64,000 nt of DNA from Massospora cicadina (lineage: Eukaryota > Entomophthoromycota > Entomophthoromycetes > Entomophthorales > Entomophthoraceae), in NCBI GenBank assembly GCA_022478985.1, contig JAKSZP010009269.1, positions 124,001 to 188,000 of the forward strand, read 5' to 3'. The position numbers were made by a program, and so were the translations under genes. Within the stretch, counting starts at the first letter, position 1. Each line of letters begins with the position of its first letter. The notes below the pieces were generated by a model, which was not told the origin of the DNA, searched no databases, and saw only the letters and a list, made by a program, of their open reading frames with translations. Below, piece by piece: positions 46,900 through 58,087 of this stretch.

Positions 46900-47163
46900 A
46901 AAGTATACATTCAACTGTGATAGTATAAAAAGGGTCATATATATAAACACAACCAAATAAGTTTTTGTTATTTGTTTTCAATTTGTTTGTTTATAATTTT
47001 GTTAGCTTGTATAAAAAAGCTTTTTTGTATTAAATAAAGCTTTAGTTTTTATAACGCAAATGTTTAACGTGTATATTTTCTTTACTGTGCACTCCAGTAC
47101 CTCTCATCCACAGTGACTCTCGCTCATCAAGTGGCTCCAAATGCAGAGAGTTAAATCCCAACA
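46900..47163 (+). promoter_or_regulatory. LTR-like end with TATA-type and polyadenylation-type signals
   Basis: AGTATAAAAAGGGTCATATATATAAAC (46921-46948) resembles a Pol II promoter. GTATTAAATAAAG at 47029-47041 resembles a poly(A) signal about 90 bases downstream. The stretch ends TCCCAACA (47156-47163), a usual LTR terminus. The order is that of U3-R-U5 at the right end of an LTR, perhaps that of element I, whose gag starts about 330 bases downstream. I found no TG start and no second copy. Confidence 0.35.
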
Positions 47164-47519
47164 GTAGTACTTAGATTATTTTACAAGGATTAAAAGATTA
47201 ATAATCACATCAAATAGTAGATCTGGTTGTTTTGGTAGATTCAATTGGTTTATTAAGTGTTTTGGTGGTTAGTAAATTAGTTTGATAAGTCTAATTATTC
47301 TTTAAACTCATAAATGAGCATCTAAGAATATAGAAGCAAAATTAAGTTATTTAGATCATTTTAAAATAAATGCCTGAGATAGTAGTCCATAACAAAGTAT
47401 ATGTAACATTAATATATAGATTATTAGTAACATCTCCTTTGACAAAGTTTTACAAATAAATGTAATTTTATTATCATAATTGTTGGTATTTTAGATGATA
47501 AGTGAGCTAAGATCCCTAA

Positions 47520-49960
47520 TCTGAATTGAGCCCTAATAAGTCGCCTCCTGAGCCCTTTTGATAGAAATCTGTCCCTGAAGGCACCACTAAGAAATCTTAA
47601 TAAGAAGCATCACGTGAACAGGAATCAATAGAGATGGATTTTGGAATTTTACCTTCATTTTCCAATATCAAAAGAAGTAACTCCTACCAATATGATCATG
47701 TAAACATCATCAATGAAGAATAATGAATGCATCAACTAGGAATTTGATCCAGAAGGATGTGGAGGATCCTGATTGTACGGAGCCATGTAGGTCCTCTTGG
47801 CACCATGTTTTCCACTATCCACAAATATCAAATATTTTACTCAATAAAGTAGTCTATTTACCCCATCTTTACATCTTCATTGACCTCTCCAAAAGTTTTA
47901 AAGCTTTGAGTCTCATTTTTAACCTCAGTTTACAATCAATAGAACTGATAAGAAAACATAAGTGGCACTCAATACAGGGTACTCTGAGCTGTCCAGTGAA
48001 AACTTCTATCGCTAAAAATGGAGAACAATAATAATAATTAAGTTGGCCAATATGCTAACCAGTTGGGAAGCGTATCTTGATAGTACAATGTATTTCAGTA
48101 CAAAGTAACTCCTTTACATCCTGAAAGCCTAAAATTTTGGGCCACCTTACAATTCACCCTAACTTTCATTGATCAATATCAGTATCAACGTCATTATGAT
48201 AACATCAATGAGATCATTTATCAGCTGTTGAACGGCATCTACTATGTGGGAGGCCGCTTAAGTAGTTCCTTGAGCCTCCTCTGTGCCTTCCATAATGAGA
48301 GATTTATATAGCTTGGCTCTATCACCCCAAAAAAGAATTGGCTTTAAAGACTGAAAGCTATTCCAGAGCTTCATTCATCCACCTATACATCACGTCCTAC
48401 AAAGAAGTTGGATTAAATACCATGAAGTAGCTTTACAATTAGGGCTCACACAAGCCCTACACTCAAATATTGTTAATTTCTATAATACTTCCTTCTCCTT
48501 TGCTTACAATAACCAGAAAGCTATTGTAGATAAGTTATGACTGATCACTGAGGATTGCAATTAACTTGCTATGTTATTTTGGATTCTAAGTTACCTTGAG
48601 TATCAGCTTTGTTAAAATGTACAATTCCTTAGGTCCGTTTGGAGCCCACATATCAATCAGATTAATGGAATCATTTGGTTGCTCCATTAACGTTACCAGG
48701 AATTAGACTCTTTCAATAAACCCCTGGAATTGAGGGGCCTGAGGGGCCAGGAGAGCCAGAAGGAATGGAAGGCGCTAGAGGGCAAGAAGGGCCTGAAAGT
48801 CCCCGCGGACCCCAAAGGCCATCCAGTTTCTGGACCCACTTCTTAAGATCCTAACTACTCCTGGAAACAAGGTGTACTGATTGCTCTCACACCTTATGAG
48901 AACAAATATGAAATGTGGCTCAAAAATGTAACTTAGTTTAGACGGCCCCCCTCAATCCAAGAGTTTTGATTGGTACCTTGTCAGATTAGATGGATAACTT
49001 CAGCATCAATGCTAAGCTCACCAATAGCCACTTCTTGCAGCTTGAGCAAACTTGCAAGGTTGTGAAACCTGCTTAGGTGACTTTTTTTACAGCTTCTCCT
49101 CCAACGTAATAAATTAATGCTCTGAAGGAGCAAGCTTCCCTCAAGGCCTTTTTAACTTATCTAACCGCCTATGGGACAAAGTTTAGGAGAATCTAGAAAG
49201 ATTCAGATGGCGATTGGATCAACAGACCACTTGCAATTATGCAGAAACTGAGCTTTCTGATCCTCCTCTTGTCCTGCCATAATACTCTTTACACTATTAT
49301 TGTGACTAACTTTAAGCATAGTTTTAAAAAGAGATTTACCCTGTGACAGGAAAGCATCGCCTTCTTTATGTAAGCTTATGAGAGCTCAATGGAGGAAGCC
49401 ACTGACTGACAGAAGGTGAAGCTTATACACTCATGCCTTGATAGCACAGCATGGAAATTTTATAACTCTTCATTTAAAGGAATGTCACAATTAGGAGCAA
49501 GTTAATACTACATTAGTTCAGTGTTAGAAGCAACCAGACCTTGGGCAATCCAAAAGCAGGCGTAGTGTCTATTTGTTTAATGATGGAGTTAGTATTTTGA
49601 AGTTTGACAACAGATTTATGGCTAAGCACAACCCTTGGTTACCATAAACTTATCATGATGTATGATCCATAGCTTCAGTAATCTCCGCATTAAATCTTAT
49701 CCTTAGGTCCATCTACATATTATTGTCCAGAAGAGTAACTTCACTTGTATCTGTGAATATGGAAGCTCTTAACAAGATTCCTGCATCAAACTTTAGTTCC
49801 AAATTCTCTGAGATTGCCTCTCCTGGCCGTTATTGAGTCCACGCTTTTAAAAACCAGAAGAACTTCAAGTCAAGGTGCACCTACTGAAATGATTTCCATT
49901 ATAGCACCAAGATTTGTTTGAAGAGTTGCTGAGGAGGCGGTAAATGACATTCATCATTAA
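47520..49960 (+). pseudogene. Element I gag, copy 1, with collagen-like stretch and zinc knuckle
   Basis: The region aligns over ~2 kb with 53640-55660. It holds, in order, a leader segment with a QKDVEDP block near 47748, a collagen-like Gly-X-Y run (48726-48824; 8 of 11 triplets start with Gly), and a Gag-core region near 49100-49620 with a STAWKFYNS block. A CCHC knuckle lies near 49879-49920 and reads C-x2-stop-x4-H-x4-C, so the second Cys codon is now TGA. No open frame longer than 102 codons remains. Confidence 0.65.
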
Positions 49961-50129
49961 GGACGAGGTGTTTTATACTAACATCCCTCTACCACCTCAA
50001 GAGCTTTAAGAAACTTCTAATGATTCTGATGTTGTCATTCTAGGGGAGATTATTTTTTACTCATAGATAATAAGGAACCCAATACTAATTACTCTTCTCC
50101 TGATGAATCTACTTTGTTTTTTACTATTC

Positions 50130-50460
50130 CACCTCATTTTAGGAGTTTAGTCACACGAGTTGCTACTTGAGTTCACAAGGTTCCTGTCCACGCCACTATT
50201 GACCTTGGTTCCCTCAAGAATGTCATTTTATCTATATTAATTAAATTCATTAAGGTAGCTCCTGACCTACCTCGCTAAATGGAATATGAAACAACTGGAC
50301 CACAATGCACTCGTCAATTTGGGCCTACTCCTTGATGCCCATTTGCTTTAACAAACTGTCATTAATTACCTCAGTTGTTGCATTAGATAACCCTAGTTAT
50401 AAATTTCATTCTAGAACCCAGTTTCTCTGTGACTATTCTACTGTTGTGCGCTAAAACAAA
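50130..50460 (+). pseudogene. Element I aspartic protease remnant
   Basis: VHATIDLGSLKNVILS at about 50187-50233 aligns with the element C active-site block. The motif is Asp-Leu-Gly, not Asp-Thr-Gly. FIKVAPDLPR and TGPQCTRQFG follow, matching LKLAPDL and AGPNNTRALG of element C. The relation between I and C is clearest here. Confidence 0.68.
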
Positions 50461-51179
50461 GGGTTCTTATCAATCTTAAGACATATGGTTCTATTGGTTC
50501 TAGAAACCTCACACAATGCCAAGGCAAAGCTCATAGTTAAACAAGCCTGTTAAAAAGCGAAAATCTGATTTATAGACTTTAATAAAAATTGAGGGGCTCT
50601 CAAGTACATATACTACATCCTGTGGTAGATGTCAAGAGGCCATACTTATCTATTTTCTAAGGCTGACGACTAGACCACTAAAGCACAAAATCATCGTCAA
50701 CAGCAGGTCTGTATCAATATAGCCTAAGGGCATTTACTAGAAATAAAAGTCATGGGTAATAAATCAGTAAAAGAAATCAAAATTTCCTGGGAATTTTAGA
50801 TCCTGCTTATGACGGATCCATATTGGTGCTGCTGCCTAACCTTACTGACAAATATAGAACAGTGAGGCCCAATACTTCAGACATTTATGGATTCATTTCC
50901 TATAGACAATTGCCAATGTATATAACTTTGGAAGTCTTAGAGATTTTGGGCTAAAATCACCCCCATTAGTAGCTCTAATTTGTACTTCTATTAGGCGAGA
51001 GCTTACCAGAGAACAACAGAGCAGAGTGAGAGAGAACTGGAAGAATAATTTGACTTTTTATCAACCTCCAAGTAAGACATCTGTAAAATGAATGGCGTTT
51101 TACATCATGTTGAGACTGGGAGCTCTCAACCCATCTGATCCCATCACTACTTGAAGAATAAAATTGAAGAAGCTCATGT

Positions 51180-52420
51180 GTCCATTGAGAATGAGCAGCT
51201 ACTGGAAGCTGTGTTAATGGTGCCTTCCCATAGACCATGAGCTTCCCCTTTTCTTTTAGTTTTGGAAAAGGATGGTAGTCATCGCATAGCGATAAACATC
51301 AAAGGCTTCATACCATTACCAGATAAAGGACAGCTACCCTTTGCCCCAGATTGATGACTCTCTCTGGATGCTTGCTAGGTCACAATATTTTCCACTATGG
51401 ATCTCACTAGAAGTTACTGGCAGGTAGAGCTAGAACTTTAAGATCAATCCAATTGTGTGCTCATAGCCAATGAAGGGTTTTCGAGACAGTTAGGATGCCC
51501 CAGGGCCTTTGCAACGCACCTGCCACCTTCCAACATGCCATTGAGTGATTCTTGGAGATTTTAAGCAATCTTCTGACCATTAATATCTTGGCAATTTTTC
51601 TGAATTTTTGCAAAACTTAATGGCCACATGGGACATCTATGAGTAGACTTTTTCATCTTAAAGAGCCCTTATAAGACTCAAGCATTTAGGTTCTTTCTCC
51701 CAATATAAAAAGAGATTTCTTAGACATAAGGTCCTGAAATAAAGGGAATTCAGCCCATCCCGGATAACTCACTGCAATTAAGAAGATGTTGCGCCTCAGA
51801 GCTTCAAAAATATTCAAGTATTCCTGGGGATGGCGAGCTACTATTTTCAGTTTATCCCTTTGTTCACCAACCTATCTGAACCCCTCGCTCATCTTCTACA
51901 GAAGAACGTGTCTTTTGAGTGATGTTCTGAACAATATTAGGCTCTTAATACTTTGAGGCTGCTCTTTGTACTAAAACTATTTTAGTTCATCTGCATTTTG
52001 ACCAGCCATTCTTGCTATTCACCAAAATTAGTGACGTCTCAATTGAGGATATCCTAGCTCAACAAGGAAGACCAAATCGACCATCAAAATGGCTTACTTT
52101 AGCAAGGCCCTGAGTAAGGCCAAATGATGCTATAGTGTTACTGAGCATGAGTTCCTGGATGTTTATTTAGCAAACAAGCATTCCAGTTCCTACCTATACA
52201 GCATCCAAATTCCAAAATTAAAGATTATGCCTTGCTCAGATATTTACACCAAATGAAGGTCCCAGACAACTTATTATCAAGGTGTGCATCAAGACTAAAA
52301 AACTATGACTTTACCATTGTCCATTGTTCAGGAGCGATCCATCAAAATACCAAAAATTTTGAGATTTCCATTGCTGACAACCTTAACCTCAAAGAAGATC
52401 GAATATATATACTAATTGGC
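51180..52420 (+). pseudogene. Element I reverse transcriptase and RNase H remnant
   Basis: FLLVLEKDGSHRIAINIKGF near 51246-51308 is the RT fingers block. FSTMDLTRSYWQVELEL near 51390-51440 keeps the motif A Asp. GCPRAFATHLPP lies near 51494. The YxDD box is unreadable. RNase H: FSKALSKAK is near 52102 and the closing CASRLKNYDFTIVHCSGAIH near 52285-52345 matches WALKLQAYDYTIKHQAGAKH of element H. Confidence 0.75.
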
Positions 52421-52559
52421 CATCCTAAATTATGTGAATCAGAAACTTTGGGATCAAAACTGAGCTACAGAATATGATACACGACATTCAAATATAATAA
52501 GGAATGCTTTATAAGAGAGTCAGCAAGAAATGACTCCCTTATATGCATCCTTCTTCCCA

Positions 52560-53607
52560 AACCAATGTCATCTTTGAAGACACTTAACCATGGGACATGT
52601 AGCGGGGAAAAATACTAAAGATGTTTAAGGTAACGCCGCTATTTAGATCAGATGGTCATGCTTTAAGAGGTCTAGAGGCATATTTTACTCTTTGTATCCA
52701 AGATTAGGCTTTTTTCAGTATCAACATTCTGTTATGAGCTTCGTCAAAAACATATAATGTTTTAAGAATTGATGTGGTGGGCCTTCTGCCAACCAGTTTC
52801 CATGGGCGCAAGAATATTATTAGTTTTGGAACATTTGGCCAGATGGGTGAAGGCGATTTTAATTACAGCTGCCACCACAAAGGCCATGGCCCTATTCCTT
52901 ACCTGTTACATTTTAACTTAGCATGGATTCTAACAAACTATATTTTTGGACAATAGACTAAACTTTACCTCACAGGTAATCCAAAAGCTAACTTTGCTTT
53001 TTAGGACTATTCAAAGTTTCACCGCACCCTATATTCCTAAACCAATGGTGTTGTAGAACTTGCAATGGTACACTAATTTCTAAATTGCAGAAGACGGCCA
53101 ATCCGACCATACACAATAGAACCACTATCTGCTTAGAGGCTTACAACCTATTGAATATGTTGCTATCAAATAATCAAAGATCCCATCTTAAAGCTCAGTA
53201 TGAGCGTACACCTTAGCTGCCAAGTAGCGTTTAACCCCTTCTCATTTCTTCACTACCTAAAAACTCTGACTTAATGAGGAAGGCCCTAGATGTTGAATTT
53301 AACTGTCCCTAAGCCCATGCTACTCAGGGAATTAATACCACTACAGCAAAGGTGAAATTACGCTCCAATAATGTCTGGGCCTCTTTACCACCGTTATAGT
53401 TAGGCGGCCGAGTCTTTTTCTATCACCATTGACATGGAGGTCAACTGAACAAGCTTAACATTCTTTGATCTTCACCCTACTGTGTAATCATATGGTAAAA
53501 ATTAATTACTCCATTGCTAACTTTAACCAAGGTACAGTGGATAAGTGAGTCCATGACTGGTTTCTATGGCCTTATATCCACCTCTGACAGGTTTTAAGGA
53601 GGCATTG
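52560..53607 (+). pseudogene. Element I integrase remnant and pol end
   Basis: The integrase core is visible as VVGLLPTSFHGRKNI (near 52778-52820), where the family has its first Asp. An AITTAATTKAMALF-like segment and ILDNRLNFTSQVIQKLT near 52945-53000 carry the second Asp. YIPKPMVL lies where the Glu region should be. After about 53380 a GPF-like and chromodomain-like segment is suspected but not convincing. The second gag copy follows at once. Confidence 0.68.
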
Positions 53608-55660
53608 TAAGGATTTGAGTTTCTAAAGCGATGAAAGACCATACTTCTAAATTAAGCCCCAATAAATTGACTTTTGAGCCCCTTTGATCAAACCTGTCCT
53701 TGAAGGATAAAAAGAAAAATTTGATCAAGAAGCATACCGCACATGGGAACAATAGAGATGCCTTCTGGAATTGCACAGCGGCTTCCTCAAACCCTGAAAA
53801 GCTTGACCTCTATCAATCCAGTCATGAGGAAGTCATTGACAAAGAACAATGAAGCCATCAGCTAGGTAGTTGAATCAGAAGGATGTGGAAGGCCCTGATC
53901 ATATGGAGCCATGGTATCATCTCAGTACCATGTCCTCACTCGCCCTATAGTATCAATCCTTTTAACTCAAAAAATAGTCTATTTCACCCCATCTTTTTAT
54001 CTTCATCAACCTCTCTGCTAGTTTACAACTTCAAGACCATTATTAACCTTTGGCTACAGTCATGAGAGATGTTACATTGATATAAGTGTTGCTCACTACT
54101 GGGGCTCTAAGCTATCCAAGTGAAAGCGTCTATCACAAAAGATTGAAGAATAATATCAATCAAGTAAACCAACCTAAGATTAGTTGAGAAACATATTTTG
54201 GATTAACACCTTTCAGTATGAGGTCCCTCAAAACATAATTAAAGCATAGAGTTTTGGGAAACTTCCAATCTACCCTACCATTCTTTGAAAATGATTAGTA
54301 TGAACTAAAATATGAAAACTTCAAAGAGATCATTTACCAACTACTAAATGGCATCTCTCCATGAGAGGACGCTTAAACACTCCTTTGCATCTTTGGTGGC
54401 TTAGACAATGTGAGATTTTATATATCAGCCCTACTTCCTTTGGAATAATTGGCGTTATGTGCCAAACGCTACCTAAAAAGCTTTTCATCCAGCCATACAT
54501 CACCTCCTACAAATAGCCAAAGTGCATCACCATGTTATCATGACAACTAGGTCTTAAATAAACCCTACACTCACCTTTTGTAAATTTTAATAACACGTCC
54601 TTCGACTTTGTTCATGACAAAAAGGAAGCCCTTGTTGACAACTGTTAATCAAAGAGGCTTGTTAAAAAACTCACAGTGTTAGTGAAATTTTGGGATACCT
54701 TGAGGAGCAGCTTTATCAAAATATGCAACTCCTTGAGGCTGCTGAAACCAAAATCTCAGTCAGATTGTGGACCTTGGTCAGACCCTATGCATCACAACCA
54801 GGAGTTAACCTCCTATGGTATCGCCTCCAGGAGTGTAGGGCCTGAAGATCCCAGAGGTCCAAAGGTACTCATGGGCCTCAAGGACCTTCTGGCCCCTCAG
54901 TGCCTAATCCTGGCGACCTTTATAACTCCTGGTAATAAGACGAATTAACAGCTCTCACTGCCTTAAAGGATAAAATATTCAACGTGGCTCAGTGGTGTAA
55001 GCTCCAAGTAGACAGAGCCCTTTAACCCCAAAGCCTTGATTGAACCTTGTCAGTTATAATAAATAATTCCAGTGCATTCACCAAGCTCACCAATAGCTGA
55101 ATCACATAACTTGAGCAAACATGTTTGGGTTTGAAACACACCTGAGATAACTTTGAGAGTTAGCTGCTCCTCCAACATGCTAAGGTTAAAGAGCTGAAGG
55201 ATTAGGTTTCTCATAAAGACTCCATTACCCCTCTAAACCAAAATTAGAATGACATATACGAGAGAATGGAGAGTTTAAGATAATGACTGAATCACCTGGT
55301 TCCTTGCAACTATGCATAAACAAAGATTTCTTAGTCTGCACTAGTTTCTGGTGTTAACACACTTTCCACTCTTATTGTGAATAACTTTGAGCCCAGTTTA
55401 TAAGGAGAAATTTACCCTCAGTAGGAAAGTACTGACTCTTTCCTGTACTCTTTAAAAAGAGCTCGATAAAAGAGGTTACCATACAACAGAATTGAAGCAC
55501 ATCTACTCTGTCTGAATAGCACTGCCTGGGAGATTATGATGACCCATTTAATAAGAGTGCCACACCTGGGAATAAGTCCATACTTCTCTAACCTAGAATT
55601 TGAAGCAACTGAACTTTGCAATCAGAAGTTGGCATTCATGAGGATTCAAAACTTTTCTTT
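53608..55660 (+). mobile_element. Element I, copy 2: gag only, directly behind copy 1
   Basis: The alignment with 47491-49620 is continuous and in order, for example CAGAAGGATGTGGA at 47749 and 53876 and GGTGTTAACACACTTTCCACTC versus CATAATACTCTTTACACTA near 55350 and 49280. The collagen-like run is at 54838-54914, split by a frameshift (GPEDPRGPK, then GTHGPQGPSGPS). No LTR of ordinary length separates it from copy 1 pol, and no pol follows. LINE-B begins within ~90 bases of its end. Confidence 0.65.
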
Positions 55661-55743
55661 CTCGTTGTAAACACTTTTGCAACCTATTCAAATCAATACT
55701 AAATCTAGTTTGATAATCTCACAGAGGAGATTAGTCTGCGCCC

Positions 55744-57098
55744 ATGTCTGGGAGCAGTTGGGCAAGCAAGGCAAGAGGAGCAGGCGGAAGGCCCGCGGCC
55801 TCTAACATTCAAAAACGCCCTGGAGAATCTGGCAGAATAGAAAAAAATCTCAAAAAACTGGCGAACACAATTTCCCCAGAGATACTCACGTGGCAAGCAC
55901 AATGCAACCAGTACATCAACACGCCACATTCCCAGCCACTTTTGTCGGTTGAATTCGGAGTCTGTGTGTATCTGGACATCCAAAAAATGGCCTTATGGGA
56001 AAAATTTTGTGAAGATGTACACAAAATTTTCCTGACCCCGGTGTACGATGCACCTCACTCCATGTCGCGCGGTTGGCTGGACCTAGGTTTCAAAAGCAAA
56101 ATAGCAGCAGACGAGGCTGCAGCAGTGCACATAGTGGTCAACCTCCCTGAAGGGCAATGGGTCATCAAAACCAAATGCACCAGATGAACAAAATCAAACC
56201 AAATTTTCCTCACGTTTGACTTTTTGCCTACTACAGTAAAACGTGACATTTTGGAGCAACACCTGAAAGATGGTCTTGCCATATATGGCGAAATACAATC
56301 TTTTGAAATGCAACATTTCAAGCTGATGCCACACCTGTGCACCAGCAAAGCCATCGAAGTTCTGACCCCAACTGAGGAGATCATGAAAGACCTAACCCAG
56401 ATCCCACACTCCACCTTTATTAACATTGCAGGGCATACCACCCACCCATTCCAGGTAACCGTGGACAGCGCGCCCCCCATTTGCACCCACTGTGACACAT
56501 TTGGCCATAAGGCGCACGCATGCCCCATCAAGGAGGGCGTCACATTCCAAGAGCACCCCTCGGCGGCCATGACCAGCGGAGAGGCGCACTATGAACCAAC
56601 CGCAAGCACCAAGGAGGCTTTCCTGTGGGGAGCACAAGGCTGCTACCTATTGGTAAAGCTACCTCCCCGCAGGAGTGGAAGAAGGCCAAGCAGGCCCATA
56701 GGGCCGCGGCCAAGGAAGCAGCCAAGGCCACCACCACCATCCCACACTCACAACGCCAGGAGGACATGGAGACCTTCGCGGCAGAAGCAACTCAGGAATC
56801 CATCACCCAATCGGATTGGGAGGCCCATGCCGAGTGGGCCACTCAATCCGAGGATCTGATAGGAGATTCAATCTCACCCAATCGCTGCACCCAAGCTCCA
56901 GTCAAAACTGACTTAGGACCTATCCCAACTGAAAAATTTTTTTTGCCCCACTCGATGGTGCACCAAACTTATCCGCACCACAAAAAATTTGTCCAATGTT
57001 GGGAAAACAAAAAGCAAAGGCCAAAGCCAATGCGACTCTTTCCACAAAAATTAACAAAAACCCCGATAGCATTGCTGCTAACACCCACGCTGCTGTGA
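55744..57098 (+). pseudogene. LINE-B ORF1: RNA-binding protein with CCHC zinc knuckle
   Basis: About 450 residues in one frame with a TGA at 56185-56187 and one frameshift near 56655. After the frameshift the reading continues in the 56625-57098 frame. The N-terminus is basic and Ser/Gly-rich. The middle (residues ~75-170) has hydrophobic alternation but no fold I can name. The knuckle CTHCDTFGHKAHAC (CX2CX4HX4C) is intact at about 56491-56532. An Ala/Lys-rich helix follows (KKAKQAHRAAAKEAAKAT). The first half is missing from LINE-A because of the window edge. Its role would be to package LINE RNA. Confidence 0.85.
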
Positions 57099-57169
57099 AA
57101 TCCTGTGGGGACCTTGAAGAGGCTGGTGGGCCCAGGGGCCCACCCCCTTGCACCTAAGGTGCAAAGGGG

Positions 57170-58020
57170 AAACCTTCACTCTAGGGATGCTAAATATTGC
57201 TGGACTCGAGGCCTCCCTGTCCTGGGCTAGGAACTGAGTTTTTACAACACAATTTACCTGTGGATATCCTGGCTATCCAGGAGTCCCACTGTCCACGAGG
57301 TTCTGAGGAAGCTTGGAAAATGATGCTCCTCCCATCCCTATCCTTTTGGTTGAAGCACTGTGGGGGTGCTAATTTGGAAAATTAATTTTTCAAATTAACA
57401 TCCTCAGAAACATTTCTAAATGGCTGAGTGCTCATTGTCACCTTCTCGTGGGCCAACGTTGTGCACACAATAGTTAACATCTACACCCCAAACGGTGCAC
57501 ATGAGCATCAGGAATTTTTCTCATCAGTCAAATCCCTCCCACTACCCCCGATTCTTTCCTAGTTGGCAACATGAACTGTTGGCTAACCTCACCAACAGAC
57601 CGGTGGCCGCCCTCACCCCACGCCCCACAGGGTCATGTAGAACTATGCGTTCTAAAAACCACCCTTGGGTTAATGGATGCGCTGCTGCAACATGCCCCAC
57701 TGCTTGAAAACATGATGCATCCCCATGTCCACAACAGCCAATTAAGGTCCATGACCCGCATCGACCTTATTCTAATGCTGGCGAAATTCCAACCCCACAT
57801 CTCCCCCTTCAAAACAACGAAAATGGAATTCTCTGACCACCGACTGGTCTTGATAACTTACCACTTACCCGTCACAGTTGCAAAGGCCCCACATTGGTGC
57901 AAAATCCGCCCCCAAGCTCGCATCACCAGGATTTTCCACGTGGGTGGAAGAGGCAACTTTGGCAAAATCATTTGTTGCACCATTTTGCGTGGACCCCATT
58001 TCCACATGGGCAACTTTTAA
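57170..58020 (+). pseudogene. LINE-B ORF2 endonuclease domain
   Basis: AP-endonuclease blocks run across frames. TLGMLNIAGL is near 57179-57208. VDILAIQESHC (catalytic Glu) is near 57260-57292. VNIYTPN is near 57475. VGNMNCW sits near 57563-57583, where Asp of GDxN is Asn. SMTRIDLI is near 57750, and FSDHRLV at about 57832-57852 keeps Asp and His. A stop (57426) and at least two frameshifts separate them. The domain would nick the target for target-primed reverse transcription. Confidence 0.85.
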
Positions 58021-58087
58021 AGAGGACACCATCCGCTACTATCGCCATCTCTCCTCCAGATGCTCATGAGCCACATCGGCAGTTATC

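Larger units (their letters stand above)
47491..53607 (+). mobile_element. Element I, copy 1: heavily decayed Ty3/gypsy gag-pol
   Basis: The order gag, zinc knuckle, protease, RT, RNase H, integrase is recognisable. The first ~2.1 kb repeats directly after the end of pol (53608-55660). Protease and integrase place it with C, G and H. No ordinary LTR pair was found; the possible LTR end at 47163 is the only candidate upstream. Stops occur every few tens of codons. Confidence 0.72.

Noticed and set aside
46682..47168. An 8-bp direct repeat ACAGTAGT at 46682-46689 and 47161-47168, as expected for a hAT transposon target duplication.
   Set aside because: The enclosed sequence has no matching terminal inverted repeats and no transposase; an 8-mer repeat over 480 AT-rich bases can occur by chance.
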